From Zhaonella formicivorans (lineage in GTDB: Bacteria > Bacillota > DUOV01 > Zhaonellaceae): DNA of 64,000 nt. Positions within the stretch are counted from its first letter, which is position 1. Every line of letters starts with the position of its first letter. The notes beneath the pieces were generated by a model. The model worked only from the letters and a program-made list of their open reading frames with translations, had not been told where the DNA came from and made no database searches. Shown piece after piece: positions 35,974-46,300 of the stretch. The stretch lies in NCBI RefSeq assembly GCF_004353525.1, contig NZ_CP085524.1, positions 1,584,142 to 1,648,141 on the forward strand. The letters are read 5' to 3'. The position numbers and the translations under genes were made by a program.

Positions 35974-37239
35974 TCAAACCAATGATATTACCGCAGCATG
36001 AGGGATCACCCAACAGTTTTCCAGCTGCGAAGCAGTTACATCTATCATAGCTTCATCTAATGTCCTACAAGGCTGCATCCCCATTGCCCTAACTTTATCT
36101 TCAGGTAATGTGGATATAAGTTTGATATTTGCCTTAGTTGCCCATAGGCTGTTTAAATATCCAATAAACCTGGCAATGCTAAACTCCCGCCGCAAGATTG
36201 CAATTTTTTCCCCTTGAGACAGTCCACTATAAGCAAACCGGTAGTAATCATCGTCCCCTATGCCTTCCCGGCATTCGGCAAGAAAAATAACAGTCCCGCC
36301 TTCTTCCACTGCCAACATAGCATTTAAAAGTCCCTTAGCCGCTTGATATAAATTTATATCTTTTGGAAACCCGCCGGCGGACGCTATAACCAGCGGACGC
36401 CTTTCCGGGTTTTTTATCCCAAAACACCGAGCTGCAAAATCACATCCAGCCCGGTGGGCCTTGTCCCAGTGCCCGGCAAAAACTCCGGCGGGTAGCCCCT
36501 TTTCATTTAGCACTACATTTAAAAGAAATGTGGGCTTAATTAAAGCAGCAGCTTCGAGCATATCCTCAGCTATAGGATTTCCTTGTAGCAATCCCTGGGC
36601 TACGTTGAAACCGGCCTCCAAAACAAGGCTATGGTTGGCCTGAATAGATTCACTAGAAGCAATTCCAGGCAGGATACTCTTCCTCCCACCGCTAAAACCG
36701 GCCAGGAAATGGAAGTTGATTCCTCCGGTTAGAATTACATGGTCGGAATTAACAGCTAGCCGGTTCAGCTTAACCGGTGTACCCCTGCTGGTAGTTCCCA
36801 GATATATATGTTCCGCCGGCTCACCTGCTATATTGTTTCTTATGGTTAGTCGGGAAACCAGATCACTGCCAAGGAGTCTTCGTAATTCCTCCTCCGTTAC
36901 AGGACGATGGGTCCCCGTGGCAATCAAAACAGTAATATCCCGGTCAGGTATGCCTGCGTCATTAAGATATTCCACCAAAACCGGCATATACTCCTCGCTT
37001 TTGACTCGCCTGGTAATGTCATTTACTATAATAACTACCTTTTGACCGGGTAAAATCAACTCTTTTAAAGGGGGAGAAGCTATGGGGTCAGATAATGCCT
37101 GGCGAACGGCCTCACCAAAATCTGCTAACCCTGGTACCGGAGATGCCTGTATTATATTCCGGGCAGCGCCGGAAGGCAGAGACAAACAAAAATCCTCTGT
37201 ATTCTCCCCACAGCTTAAACTAATTCTCAACTCGCTCAC
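35974..37239 (-). CDS. LarA-like nickel-pincer racemase family protein (DUF2088)
   Basis: A 421-residue LarA family member. Conserved pieces: NDITRRV near residue 72, ATGTHRPVTEEEL near 106, GGINFHFLAGFSGGRKSILPGI near 170-190 (including histidine and the lysine that binds the pincer cofactor in LarA), NHSLV near 200, and ASAGGFPKDINLYQAAKG near 287. LarA needs the nickel-pincer cofactor from LarBCE; none is visible in this window. The substrate need not be lactate. Confidence 0.85.
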   Translation of the reverse strand: MSELRISLSCGENTEDFCLSLPSGAARNIIQASPVPGLADFGEAVRQALSDPIASPPLKELILPGQKVVIIVNDITRRVKSEEYMPVLVEYLNDAGIPDRDITVLIATGTHRPVTEEELRRLLGSDLVSRLTIRNNIAGEPAEHIYLGTTSRGTPVKLNRLAVNSDHVILTGGINFHFLAGFSGGRKSILPGIASSESIQANHSLVLEAGFNVAQGLLQGNPIAEDMLEAAALIKPTFLLNVVLNEKGLPAGVFAGHWDKAHRAGCDFAARCFGIKNPERRPLVIASAGGFPKDINLYQAAKGLLNAMLAVEEGGTVIFLAECREGIGDDDYYRFAYSGLSQGEKIAILRREFSIARFIGYLNSLWATKANIKLISTLPEDKVRAMGMQPCRTLDEAMIDVTASQLENCWVIPHAAVISLV

Positions 37240-37549
37240 TGCTCATCTCTCCTCCGCTATTTTTAGTACATTATATACCATTCACTGTTGCCCGGCAATT
37301 TTAATTTCTACTATAGCTTCGGACCAAACTTAAAACCTCACCATTCAATATTCAATATCTGACCCTAAAATGCGCAGTTCCTTTGCCCGCATAGATGTAT
37401 CCTGTTTGCAGAGGTTGCTGGCTTTCAGCTAAAAAACAAAAAGCACCGGCTATAAGCCGTTGCTTCCGTATTTCCTGTAAGTTCACCTATTATCTCACTC
37501 AGTTCCTTCAGAATATAATTAGGTTGATGCACAAAAAACAAATATTTTC
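37240..37549. other. Intergenic gap after the ABC operon
   Basis: Apart from the terminator at 37431-37465 there is no gene or repeat I can support. Confidence 0.4.
37431..37465 (-). terminator. Intrinsic terminator of the UbiD-UbiA-ABC operon
   Basis: AGCAACGGCT pairs with AGCCGGTGCT, followed by TTTTTGTTTTTT on the minus strand. It is about 85 bases after the permease stop. Confidence 0.8.
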
Positions 37550-38302
37550 CTAGGTATTCCCCCAAGGGCATAAAAACCTATGCAATTTGTCAAGTATAAA
37601 GTATAGTACATATCCCATGGTTCCCATGGCAATTATGCCTGCAAACATTTCTTGGTACGCCAGGCGAGATAAAGCATCCATAATAAAATACCCAATACCT
37701 GTCCGGGTGGCATAGGTTTCTGCCAGAAACAGTACCGCTATAGCTGTACCCAGTCCAATCCGCAGTGAAGTAAGGATTTCTGGGAGGCAGCCCGGTAAAA
37801 ATACGTGACGGTAGAGTTCCCAAGAATTAGCCCCCAGTGACTGTACGGACAGAATATAAGCTTGTTCAAGATTTTTCGCCGAGTCTCGAGTTACAACCAA
37901 GATCTGATAGAAGACTATAAGGTAAATAAGGACAATTTTAGAGATATTACCTATGCCAAGCAAAATAAATATTACAGGCATAAAGACCACTTTAGGTATG
38001 GGATAGGTCAGGTAAATGACAGGAGCCAAAATTTCGTCCCAGCGGGAATTCTTCCCCAGGAACAAACCTAAAGGCACTGCGGTAATAAATGCTAAAGCGA
38101 GACTTGTTACAACTCTTAACAAGCTGACACCCAGATGCATAGCAAGGTCCTTTTGTAAAGCGTTGAAAAAGGAAAAAAATGCCTCTTGCGGGGGCGGCAG
38201 CACGGCTTTATTCACTAACTCTGCCACGAGCCACCAAGCAAACAGCAGCAGTAAAACAGTTCCTACGCGGCTTTGTTTAGCAATATTCACTAATCTGTTC
38301 AT
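37550..38302 (-). CDS. ABC transporter permease (SsuC/TauC type)
   Basis: A 250-residue permease with about six helices and the EAA loop ILSVQSLGANSWELYRHVFLPG near 155-180. The family carries sulfonates, nitrate, aromatic or pyrimidine-type compounds. It overlaps the ATPase gene by 26 bases. Part of the UbiD-UbiA operon. Confidence 0.9.
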   Translation of the reverse strand: MNRLVNIAKQSRVGTVLLLLFAWWLVAELVNKAVLPPPQEAFFSFFNALQKDLAMHLGVSLLRVVTSLALAFITAVPLGLFLGKNSRWDEILAPVIYLTYPIPKVVFMPVIFILLGIGNISKIVLIYLIVFYQILVVTRDSAKNLEQAYILSVQSLGANSWELYRHVFLPGCLPEILTSLRIGLGTAIAVLFLAETYATRTGIGYFIMDALSRLAYQEMFAGIIAMGTMGYVLYFILDKLHRFLCPWGNT

Positions 38303-39077
38303 TCCTCTTTCTCCCTTTTAAAAGTGAGCGCAAGTAACTGCAGAGCTGATAAAATTCCTTCTTACCTCTTAAACCTCTGTCCCCCGCTAATTTGTTGTCT
38401 ATTTTTGCAATCACAGTCCCCGGCGACGCAGACATGACAAATATGCGCTGCCCTAAAAATACAGCTTCCTCTATGCTGTGAGTCACCAAGATAATACTCA
38501 TTCCCGTGTTTTCCCAAAGCCTTAACAAGAAATCCTGCAGTTCTTCCCTTGTTAAAGCATCTAAAGAAGAAAAAGGTTCATCCATGAGTAAAAGCTCCGG
38601 TTTAAGAGCCAGGGCTCGGGCAATAGCCACTCTCTGGCGCTGACCGCCGCTTAACTGAGAAGGGAACCTGTCCCTTAAATCCATTAAGCTAAACCTCTGC
38701 AGAATTTCATTTACAGTCTTTTGGATTTCTGCTTTTGGCAATTTCCGCACCTTCAGACCCAAAGCTACATTAGACCATACTGTTTTCCATGGCAGCAAGC
38801 CATAATCCTGAAGAATTAAGGCGGTCCCCATGTTATAACCAGGAAATTTTCCGTTAATTAAAACTTGCCCCTCATATTCTGTTTTTAGCCCTGCCAAAAC
38901 GTGAAGCAAAGTACTTTTCCCACAACCGGAAGGACCGATAATAACCCCTGTTTGCCCTTGCTCCAAGATTAGGTCTACACCTTCCAGGGCCGTCACCCTT
39001 TGTCTTTGGCGGATATATTCAACTTTTAAATTATTGATTTCTATGTATTTTCCTGTTTCAAACGGCATTAGAAACAC
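38277..39077 (-). CDS. ABC transporter ATPase (SsuB/TauB type)
   Basis: A 266-residue ATPase: Walker A GPSGCGKST at 49-57, ABC signature LSGGQRQRVAIARAL near 145, Walker B LLMDEPFSSLD near 167, and H-loop THSIEEAV near 205. It ends overlapping the permease and starts two bases after the substrate-binding gene stop. Confidence 0.94.
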   Translation of the reverse strand: MFLMPFETGKYIEINNLKVEYIRQRQRVTALEGVDLILEQGQTGVIIGPSGCGKSTLLHVLAGLKTEYEGQVLINGKFPGYNMGTALILQDYGLLPWKTVWSNVALGLKVRKLPKAEIQKTVNEILQRFSLMDLRDRFPSQLSGGQRQRVAIARALALKPELLLMDEPFSSLDALTREELQDFLLRLWENTGMSIILVTHSIEEAVFLGQRIFVMSASPGTVIAKIDNKLAGDRGLRGKKEFYQLCSYLRSLLKGRKRNEQISEYC

Positions 39078-40037
39078 CTAATAAAGCCCTGTTTCTACCA
39101 TATCGTCAAAAGTAATTTCCTTTTGCAACAGACCTTTTGAGGTAAGCCACATAAGTACGTCCTCCACCACCTCTTCCTCGGGAAGCTGCGGCTCAGGGAA
39201 GTGAGGCATTTGGTATATGTCTTTAATTGGCTCCGGAATCCTAGCCTCTTCTACCAACAGCTGCCGGTACTTTTCCGGGGAAGAGTTTAATTCGGCCACC
39301 GCCCGGGAATAAGCTGTGAAAAACCGCCGCATCACTTCACCTTTTTCTTGCAAAGCATTATTTGTCATAACCAGGACCACCTGTGAAAGGTTTGTTGCAG
39401 TATCTGCCGCAATAATTTTCGCCCCTTTGAATTCCGCAAATGTAGCCAAAGGGTCCGGCAGGGTAGCAGCGTCCAGCTGTCCATTTAAAAGCATTTCTAA
39501 ACGTACAGGGATTTTAGGGACCGCAATTTTTTGTATTTCCTCTGGGGCAATTCCTGCTTGTTTGAGCAGGCCATCAGTTACGTATTCAATAATTGAGTTT
39601 TGCGAAATGCCTATGGTTTTGCCCTTTAGGTCAGCAAGTTTTTCAAAGCCCTTTCCTGGGGCTGCCAGGATGGCAAAGCGTCCTTCCTGGGGTGATGCGC
39701 CCAATGTCAAAGTGGTTATTTTAATATCCAGTCCTGAATCCCTTAAAAGGGCTGCCGCCACCACGTCTGTTACAACGCCGTGCAACTCACCTGATTGCAA
39801 AGCGCTGTCCCTTTCCACCGCACTTTGAAAAGGCACCAATTCCACTTGCAGTCCCTGCTCGGCAAAATATCCCTTCTGCTCCGCAAGAACCAGCGGCAAT
39901 CCATCTTCTACGGGAAGAAGCCCGATTTTTAAAACGCTGTTTTCGGCTTTTTTCTGTGTAACCTTGTCCTGTCCGCATCCCACAGCTAAAACAGCCAGCA
40001 AAATGAGAGCAGGCAGTAACCACAATTTTTTTCTCAC
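39078..40037 (-). CDS. ABC transporter substrate-binding lipoprotein (NMT1/SsuA type)
   Basis: A 319-residue lipoprotein; signal LALLAVLAVGC with lipobox cysteine at about 21. Binding-protein features: KIGLLPVEDGLPLVLAEQKG at the domain start, DLKGKTIGISQNSIIEYVTDG near 140, and LPDPLATFAEFKG near 200. The fold binds small organic anions in periplasmic or membrane-anchored form. It follows UbiA by 20 bases, which ties it to prenyl/aromatic-acid chemistry. Substrate unknown. Confidence 0.88.
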   Translation of the reverse strand: MRKKLWLLPALILLAVLAVGCGQDKVTQKKAENSVLKIGLLPVEDGLPLVLAEQKGYFAEQGLQVELVPFQSAVERDSALQSGELHGVVTDVVAAALLRDSGLDIKITTLTLGASPQEGRFAILAAPGKGFEKLADLKGKTIGISQNSIIEYVTDGLLKQAGIAPEEIQKIAVPKIPVRLEMLLNGQLDAATLPDPLATFAEFKGAKIIAADTATNLSQVVLVMTNNALQEKGEVMRRFFTAYSRAVAELNSSPEKYRQLLVEEARIPEPIKDIYQMPHFPEPQLPEEEVVEDVLMWLTSKGLLQKEITFDDMVETGLY

Positions 40038-40057
40038 TTGTTTCTCCTCCTTTTCAA

Positions 40058-40912
40058 TTAGCTAAGTAAGTCAAGCAGCGTGAAAACAAAAACTATCATA
40101 CTTATTAAGCCGTTAACATTGAAAAAAGCCACGTTGATCCTGGAAAAATCCCGGGGAGAAATCAATAAGTGTTCATAGCAGAGCAATCCTGCCGCCATGA
40201 TAATCCCTACAAGATATAAAAAACCGAGCGGGAGTAGTTTGTAGATCATGACCAAAAAAAGCACCGATAAGCTGTGCAGACCTCTTGACCACCACAGGGC
40301 GGCATTAATGCCGTAATCAGCCGGAATGGAATGGACGCCGTACGAGCGGTCAAAGTCAATGTCCTGGATGGCGTAAATTATGTCAAAACCAGCCACCCAA
40401 GACCCTACAGTAGCAGACAGCAGTAACGCCGCCAAACTGCTTTGCTGCCGTACAGCGATCCATCCGCCCAGGGGAGCAAAAGCAATAGCCAGCCCAAGGA
40501 CCAGATGACAGTAAGGTGTAAAACGTTTTGTATAAGAATAACAAATCAGGATGAAAACCAGTAAAGGCAGATAGATCATATGCCTGGGGCTCAACTGCCA
40601 GATTGCCATGCCCAACGCCCCAAAACCGGCAAGAGAAAAAATTAGTACTTGTCGGGGGGAAATTAGGCCTCGCGGGAGATGCCTGTCGGCCGTCCGCGGG
40701 TTTTTGGCATCTATTACCCTGTCGATCAGCCGGTTAAAGCCCATAGCAGCACTGCGAGCCCCTACCATGGCTATCGTAATCCAGGCAAATTTCCAAAACC
40801 CCGGAAAACCTCCCGCAGCCAAAAAAGAACCTGTATAAGCGAAAGGAAGGGCAAAAATGCTGTGTTCAAACTTGACCAGTTCGGCAAAAGTCTTAGTCTG
40901 TTTTAAAACCAT
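40058..40912 (-). CDS. UbiA-family prenyltransferase (4-hydroxybenzoate/menaquinone type)
   Basis: A 284-residue polytopic enzyme. Two aspartate motifs: NRLIDRVIDAKNPRTADRHL near residue 65 and DIIYAIQDIDFDRSYGVHSI near 185. It attaches a polyprenyl chain to an aromatic acid. GGAAGGA precedes the ATG at 40912 and it overlaps UbiD by 20 bases. Adjacent UbiD suggests the prenylated product is then decarboxylated, as in ubiquinone or futalosine-pathway menaquinone biosynthesis (MqnP/MqnL type). Confidence 0.92.
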   Translation of the reverse strand: MVLKQTKTFAELVKFEHSIFALPFAYTGSFLAAGGFPGFWKFAWITIAMVGARSAAMGFNRLIDRVIDAKNPRTADRHLPRGLISPRQVLIFSLAGFGALGMAIWQLSPRHMIYLPLLVFILICYSYTKRFTPYCHLVLGLAIAFAPLGGWIAVRQQSSLAALLLSATVGSWVAGFDIIYAIQDIDFDRSYGVHSIPADYGINAALWWSRGLHSLSVLFLVMIYKLLPLGFLYLVGIIMAAGLLCYEHLLISPRDFSRINVAFFNVNGLISMIVFVFTLLDLLS

Positions 40913-42344
40913 ATTCCTTCCACCTTCTGTCAACAAGTTCCTCAATTGCTTGAGGCATTTTTACCTCCTCTGGCCACACCCTGTTATATCCTTCTGAGCT
41001 CCATTTTCTTGTGGCATCAATCCCAACCTTGCTGCCGTAGTTCGGCAAAGGTGCGGCATGATCAAGGGCATCAACGGGCCCTTCCGTAAAAACAAAATCC
41101 CGTTTAGGGTCAATTGAGTTGAATATCCTCCATGCTGCCAGTGGCACATCCTGAACATTCACGTCATCATCTACAACGATAATCGTTTTCGTAAACATCA
41201 TCTGCCCCATACCCCAGAGGGCATTGATCACTTTTTTAGCATGACCCGGGTATTCTTTTTTAATGGAAACAATAGCGCAATTATGAAAAACTCCTGCAAA
41301 GGGAAGATGCATATCTACAATTTCCGGCAACTGCAGCCTCAAAAGGGGTAAAAAGATCCTTTCGGTAGCCTTGCCAAGATAGCAGTCTTCCATAGGGGGT
41401 ATCCCTACTACAGTGGCAGGATAAACCGGATTGCGGCGCCTGGTAAGGCAGTTCAGGTGAAATACAGGATAGGCGTCGACCGGCGAATAGTAACCTGTAT
41501 GGTCACCAAAGGGTCCTTCTGTTCTTGTTTCCGACAGATCTACGTAACCCTCCAACACAAACTCACTTTCCGCCGGAACTTTTAAATCAACAGTTTTGCA
41601 TTGCACCATTTCCACAGGAGCCTGCCTTAAAAAACCGGCAAAAACCATTTCGTCTATATTTCCGGGAAGAGGGGCAGTTGCGGCGTAAATAGTAGCCGGG
41701 TCACCTCCTAAAGCTACTGCCACTTCCATAATTTCCTTACCCTTTTCCAGTGACTTTTTAAAATGCTTGGCCCCGTCTTTGTGCACATGCCAGTGCATTC
41801 CGGTTGTAATCCCATCGTAAATCTGCATGCGATACATTCCTGCATTCTGCTGCCCGGTAACAGGATCTTTTGTAAAAACCAAAGGTAGGGTGATAAATTT
41901 TCCTCCGTCTTTTGGCCAGCACTTTAAAACAGGAAGTGTTACCAAAGAAGGGTTTTCTTCCACCACTTCCTGACAGGGAGCAGACCTAACCGTTTTTGGC
42001 AAAAAAGATGACCATTCCATCAACTTGGGGAATGTTCTCAACTTACCCAACAGGTTATCCGGTCGCGGCACATTAAACAGCATTTCAATTCTTCGGCCTA
42101 TTTCATCCAGATCATCAACACCCAGGGCCAAAGCCATTCTTTCCAGACTGCCAAAGGTATTGGTGACTACCGGATAGCGGGACCCCTTTACATTTTCAAA
42201 AAACAAAGCAGGGCCGTTGTTTTTGCTGACGCGATCAGTTATAGCAGCAATTTCCAGTTCCGGATCTACCGGGGCAGAAATTTTCTGCAACCAGCCCCTT
42301 TTGTCCAGAACCGCGATAAAATCCTGTAAATTTTTATAGACCAT
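40893..42344 (-). CDS. UbiD-family decarboxylase
   Basis: A 483-residue prenylated-FMN decarboxylase family enzyme. Recognisable regions: NAGMYRMQIYDGITTGMHWH near residue 168-190, and the catalytic ERxxE-type EGPFGDHTGYY near 280. It decarboxylates aromatic or prenylated aromatic acids and requires prFMN from UbiX; no ubiX is visible in this window. It is the second gene of the TetR-led operon, 25 bases after the repressor. Confidence 0.93.
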   Translation of the reverse strand: MVYKNLQDFIAVLDKRGWLQKISAPVDPELEIAAITDRVSKNNGPALFFENVKGSRYPVVTNTFGSLERMALALGVDDLDEIGRRIEMLFNVPRPDNLLGKLRTFPKLMEWSSFLPKTVRSAPCQEVVEENPSLVTLPVLKCWPKDGGKFITLPLVFTKDPVTGQQNAGMYRMQIYDGITTGMHWHVHKDGAKHFKKSLEKGKEIMEVAVALGGDPATIYAATAPLPGNIDEMVFAGFLRQAPVEMVQCKTVDLKVPAESEFVLEGYVDLSETRTEGPFGDHTGYYSPVDAYPVFHLNCLTRRRNPVYPATVVGIPPMEDCYLGKATERIFLPLLRLQLPEIVDMHLPFAGVFHNCAIVSIKKEYPGHAKKVINALWGMGQMMFTKTIIVVDDDVNVQDVPLAAWRIFNSIDPKRDFVFTEGPVDALDHAAPLPNYGSKVGIDATRKWSSEGYNRVWPEEVKMPQAIEELVDRRWKEYGFKTD

Positions 42345-42369
42345 CAGCCATACCCTCCATTTAAATAAA

Positions 42370-42990
42370 TCATACTATTTCGCCTTTTACCCCCAGTCCC
42401 TGGAAATTGTATTGCATTAGTATTTGAAAAGCTTTTTGTAAATCCGCAGGTTCTCCTTTTCTTAGCCAGCTGATTACAACCTGGTGGAACGTACCTACAA
42501 ATGCTGTTGCGCTTACGAACGTATCTTGGGGGGGTAGCAAATTTGCACCGACTGCCTCATCCAGGTCTTGCTTGGTAAGTTTGATTAGTTCATCTTCCAA
42601 TTCAGTCAGTATATTGTTTAGTAAGTTATTAACAGTCGGTAACTGCACCAGCAGAATTTTGGCAAGTTTCTTTTCCTTGACGAACAATTTTGCGCATACT
42701 TCCATTGAAGCTTTTAATTTATCTAAAACTCCTGTATGCTTACTCCTTTCGAAACGAATGGCATCAAGCAGTTCGTTATATACTTCGTCAACCAGGGAAT
42801 TAAAAAGGGCTTCTTTATTGCGAAAATAAAGATAAAAAGTACCTGCTGCAATTCCCGCCTTCTGGGCAATAGACTTCACAGAGGCCTCATGATAGCTCTT
42901 TTCTGCCAGAACTTGCCTCGCCGCTTCCAGAATGGCTTTTTCCCTGTTATCAAGCTTTTTTTTAACCTTCGGTGTTTTTCGGTAAACCAT
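42370..42990 (-). CDS. TetR-family repressor of the UbiD-UbiA-ABC operon
   Basis: A 206-residue TetR protein. Residues about 15-60 are the DNA-binding helix-turn-helix (REKAILEAARQVLAEKSYHE, then AGIAAGTFYLYFRNKEALF). The start at 42990 is preferred; an earlier ATG at 43023 lies inside a palindromic operator. It probably binds that operator and represses its own operon until an effector, perhaps an aromatic or lipid ligand, is present. Confidence 0.88.
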   Translation of the reverse strand: MVYRKTPKVKKKLDNREKAILEAARQVLAEKSYHEASVKSIAQKAGIAAGTFYLYFRNKEALFNSLVDEVYNELLDAIRFERSKHTGVLDKLKASMEVCAKLFVKEKKLAKILLVQLPTVNNLLNNILTELEDELIKLTKQDLDEAVGANLLPPQDTFVSATAFVGTFHQVVISWLRKGEPADLQKAFQILMQYNFQGLGVKGEIV

Positions 42991-43002
42991 TGCCTTCCCG
43001 CC

Positions 43003-43028
43003 AAAAAATGAATAATGGTTCATTTTTT
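43003..43028. promoter_or_regulatory. Palindromic operator for the TetR regulator
   Basis: AAAAAATGAA and TTCATTTTTT are perfect inverted arms with a six-base centre, located 13 bases before the TetR start. This is the size and position expected of an autoregulatory TetR operator. Confidence 0.75.
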
Positions 43029-43102
43029 AATTGAATTTTATGGTATCATATGGCAAAAGTCAAGATAACATTGAAAATTGTTTTTTAGTCTATAATAAAT
43101 TT

Positions 43103-43126
43103 AAGCACCGGTTTAGACCGGTGCTT
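43103..43126 (-). terminator. Terminator overlapping the engB stop codon
   Basis: AAGCACCGG pairs with CCGGTGCTT; the arm covers the last codons (APV and stop) of engB. After it the minus strand reads AAATTTATTA. Confidence 0.65.
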
Positions 43127-43715
43127 GCGTACTTCCAGTAAGTTCTCCTATTACCTTGCGCAACTCTTCAATCCCCGCCCCCGAAACTGCTGAGCAAGGG
43201 ATAACTACATCTTGGGGCCTTACTTGCAGGTCTTGTTTAATTACCTTCAGGTGGTTCAGCCACTTGCCTCGGCTGATTTTATCAGCCTTGGTGCAGGCGA
43301 TAACGGTCTTGTTCTGGAATGTTTTCAGCCAAGCAAACATCTGCACATCGTGTTTTGATGGCGGATGCCTTATATCCACCAGTAGAATTGTGCCGACCAG
43401 GTTTTTCCGCTCATACAGGTACCTTTCAATCATTTTGCCCCACTGTTTTTTAACTCCCTGGGATACCCGGGCGAAGCCGTAGCCAGGGAAATCCACCAAG
43501 TAGAAATTCTTATTAATTAAGTAGAAATTTAAGGTTTGGGTTTTGCCCGGCTGCTGGCTGGTCCGTGCCAAACCCTTGCGATTGGTCAGAGCATTGATTA
43601 GGGACGATTTGCCCACGTTGGACTTGCCCGCCAGGGCAACCTCCGGCAGCCCTCCCTCCGGATATTGAGCAGGACCGACAGCACTGATTACGTATTCCGC
43701 AGAAGTGATTTTCAT
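43113..43715 (-). CDS. engB: EngB/YsxC, ribosome biogenesis GTPase
   Basis: A 200-residue GTPase: G1 [16 protein letters not shown] near residue 30, G3 [10 protein letters not shown] near 75, G4 TKAD near 142, and G5 SAVSG near 175. It is needed for 50S assembly. The start overlaps the lon stop by four bases (ATGA type). The order lon-engB is common. Confidence 0.96.
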   Translation of the reverse strand: MKITSAEYVISAVGPAQYPEGGLPEVALAGKSNVGKSSLINALTNRKGLARTSQQPGKTQTLNFYLINKNFYLVDFPGYGFARVSQGVKKQWGKMIERYLYERKNLVGTILLVDIRHPPSKHDVQMFAWLKTFQNKTVIACTKADKISRGKWLNHLKVIKQDLQVRPQDVVIPCSAVSGAGIEELRKVIGELTGSTQAPV

Positions 43716-46045
43716 TGCTCCAGGTTTTCTAAGGCCTTAGGTAAGACCTGGTCCAGATGGTCCACCAGCACAAATTCCAGCTTGCGCTTAACATTGGGGG
43801 GAACATCTTCCAGGTTCTTTTCATTTTCCTTGGGAATAATCACTGTCTTGACTCCTGCCCTGTGGGCTGCCAGCACTTTTTCCTTAATTCCTCCTACCGG
43901 CAGTACCCGGCCCCGTAGGGTGATCTCACCCGTCATGGCCACATCTTTGCGGACCGGGCGGTTGGAGAGAGTTGAAGCCAATGCTGTAGCCATGGTGATG
44001 CCTGCAGAAGGACCGTCTTTGGGAATGGCCCCTTCGGGCACATGGATATGAATATCATATTTTTCGTAGAAATCCTCCGGAATACCCAGGTCAGCAGCTT
44101 TGGACCTGATGTAGCTGAAACCGGCGTAGGCTGATTCTTTCATTACGTCGCCCAGCTTTCCTGTCAGGGTCAGGTTGCCTTTGCCTTTCAGTACAGTAGC
44201 TTCTACGCTCAGGACATCTCCGCCTACCTCGGTAACTGCTAAGCCGGTGGCTACTCCTACTTCGCTCTTTTGCTCAGCCATCCCGTATCTGAAACGGGGA
44301 ATTCCCAAATACTGCTCTACGTTTTGGGCGCTGATTTTACCACTTGTTGCTTTCCCGGCCACAATATCCCTTGCCACTTTCCGGCAGATGGTTGCAATTT
44401 GTCTTTCTAAGTTTCTGACACCTGCTTCCTTGGTATACTCCCTGATAATCCTGCGGATGGCGTTTTCGGAAATTGTCAACTGCTCCAGCTTCAGGCCATG
44501 TTCAGCGATTTGTTTGGGGACGAGGTGCCGTATGGCAATCTGCAGCTTTTCTTCCTCGGTATAGCCGGAAATGTGGATTACTTCCATCCTGTCCAGCAAA
44601 GGCCGCGGGATAGTATACTGCACATTGGCAGTGGTAATGAACATCACCTTGGACAAATCAAATGGCGATTCAATATAATGGTCGCTAAAAGCATTGTTTT
44701 GTTCAGGGTCTAAAACTTCCAGCAGCGCCGATGACGGGTCGCCGCGAAAATCGGAGCCCAGCTTATCGATTTCATCCAGAAGGATAACAGGGTTTTTAGT
44801 CCCTGCCTGCTTGATGCTCTGAATAATCCGTCCCGGCATAGCACCCACATAAGTACGCCGGTGACCGCGAATCTCCGCTTCATCCCGCACCCCGCCCAGG
44901 GACATGCGCACAAATTTTCTCTCCAGGGCCCGGGCAATGGATTTTGCCAACGATGTTTTACCCACGCCCGGCGGCCCTACAAAGCAAAGAATGGGGCCTC
45001 TCATTTTTTGGGCCAGCTGGCGGATAGCCAAATACTCCAGGATCCTGTCCTTTACTTCCTTTAAGCCGTAGTGGTCCTCATCCAGGATTTGTTCAGCCAC
45101 ATTGATATCAAGCCGGTCCTTGGTCTGCTTATTCCACGGCAGAGCCAACAGCCAATCCAGGTAGTTGCGGACAACAGTGGCTTCCGCTACCATGGGCGGC
45201 ATTTTTTCCAGGCGCTCTATCTCTTTTAACGCTTTTTCTTTTACTTCTTTGGGGAGCTTTGCTTTTTCAAGTTTCTCCCTGAGTTCTTCCCCTTCCGCTG
45301 CCCGGTCATCCTTTTCACCCAGTTCTTTCTGAATAGCTTTCAGCTGCTCACGGAGGTAATATTCCCGCTGGGTTTTTTCCATTTGTTTGCGGACCCGGGC
45401 ATTAATTTTACGCTCCAGTTCCAGGATTTCCATTTCATTGGTCAAAATCTTACATAACAATTCCAGTCTGGCTTTCACCTCTGTTGCTTCCAAGACCTTT
45501 TGCTTATCAGTCAGTTTTAAAGACAAATGAGAAGCAACCACATCGGCCAATCGCCCCGGTTCCTCCAGGGTGACAACTGAAACAACAGCTTCCGGAGGTA
45601 TCTTTTTGCTCAGCTTCACATACTGTTCAAAAAGATCGATGAGGCTGCGCATTAAAGCCTCGGCCTCTAAGTCCTTTTGCTCTTTTTCCCGGTATTCCTC
45701 AACCTCTACTTTAAAGTAAGGGTCCTCACTGACCAGCTTCTTAATTTTTGCCCTGCTAATTCCCTCTACCAATACCCGAATTGTACCTCCGGGTAATTTT
45801 AAAAGCTGCTTGATTTCAGCAATTGTACCAAATTCATAAATATCCGAAAGGTCCGGCTCGTCGGTTTGGGCATCTTTTTGCATCGATAAAAATATTTCCC
45901 GGTCACCGACCATTGCTGCGTCAATTGCATGAACTGACCGCTCGCGCCCAACATCCAGATGAATAACCATGAAAGGAAAAACTAAAACGCCCCTTAGCGG
46001 TAAAAGAGGCAATTCCCTGGGCCTTCTCTCTGTAACGTCGGTCAT
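43712..46045 (-). CDS. lon: Lon protease (LonA)
   Basis: A 777-residue ATP-dependent protease. N-terminal substrate domain ([20 protein letters not shown]), long coiled coil near 185-260, Walker [14 protein letters not shown] near 355, and the Ser-Lys dyad in [14 protein letters not shown] near 675 and [14 protein letters not shown] near 717. ATG at 46045 (MTDVTERR) is chosen because GGAGGTGGAAGGA immediately precedes it. Confidence 0.97.
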   Translation of the reverse strand: MTDVTERRPRELPLLPLRGVLVFPFMVIHLDVGRERSVHAIDAAMVGDREIFLSMQKDAQTDEPDLSDIYEFGTIAEIKQLLKLPGGTIRVLVEGISRAKIKKLVSEDPYFKVEVEEYREKEQKDLEAEALMRSLIDLFEQYVKLSKKIPPEAVVSVVTLEEPGRLADVVASHLSLKLTDKQKVLEATEVKARLELLCKILTNEMEILELERKINARVRKQMEKTQREYYLREQLKAIQKELGEKDDRAAEGEELREKLEKAKLPKEVKEKALKEIERLEKMPPMVAEATVVRNYLDWLLALPWNKQTKDRLDINVAEQILDEDHYGLKEVKDRILEYLAIRQLAQKMRGPILCFVGPPGVGKTSLAKSIARALERKFVRMSLGGVRDEAEIRGHRRTYVGAMPGRIIQSIKQAGTKNPVILLDEIDKLGSDFRGDPSSALLEVLDPEQNNAFSDHYIESPFDLSKVMFITTANVQYTIPRPLLDRMEVIHISGYTEEEKLQIAIRHLVPKQIAEHGLKLEQLTISENAIRRIIREYTKEAGVRNLERQIATICRKVARDIVAGKATSGKISAQNVEQYLGIPRFRYGMAEQKSEVGVATGLAVTEVGGDVLSVEATVLKGKGNLTLTGKLGDVMKESAYAGFSYIRSKAADLGIPEDFYEKYDIHIHVPEGAIPKDGPSAGITMATALASTLSNRPVRKDVAMTGEITLRGRVLPVGGIKEKVLAAHRAGVKTVIIPKENEKNLEDVPPNVKRKLEFVLVDHLDQVLPKALENLEQ

Positions 46046-46269
46046 TCCTTCCACCTCCAACTAGTATGCCATTTCTACTTTATTTTTTACTGCGCCTGGA
46101 CATTACATACGAAATATATGATAAAAGCATTTTACGCTACTCCGCCGATTTTGGCAATGTTTTGTGCATTAAACCCACCGGTCTTTTCTACTATTCTACG
46201 GTTAACTGCTTATTCCTCCCGTTACCGCGCGGCAAAACTGAAGTTACATCCCAATTATACCCGCCAAAT

Positions 46270-46298
46270 GAAAAAAAGACGAGTCATCTCGTCTTTTA
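46270..46298 (-). terminator. Terminator of lonB
   Basis: AAAAGACGAG and CTCGTCTTTT form a perfect 10-bp stem around TCAT, ending three bases after the lonB stop region. It can work in both directions. The 240 bp to lon has no other feature. Confidence 0.85.
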
Positions 46299-46300
46299 GT

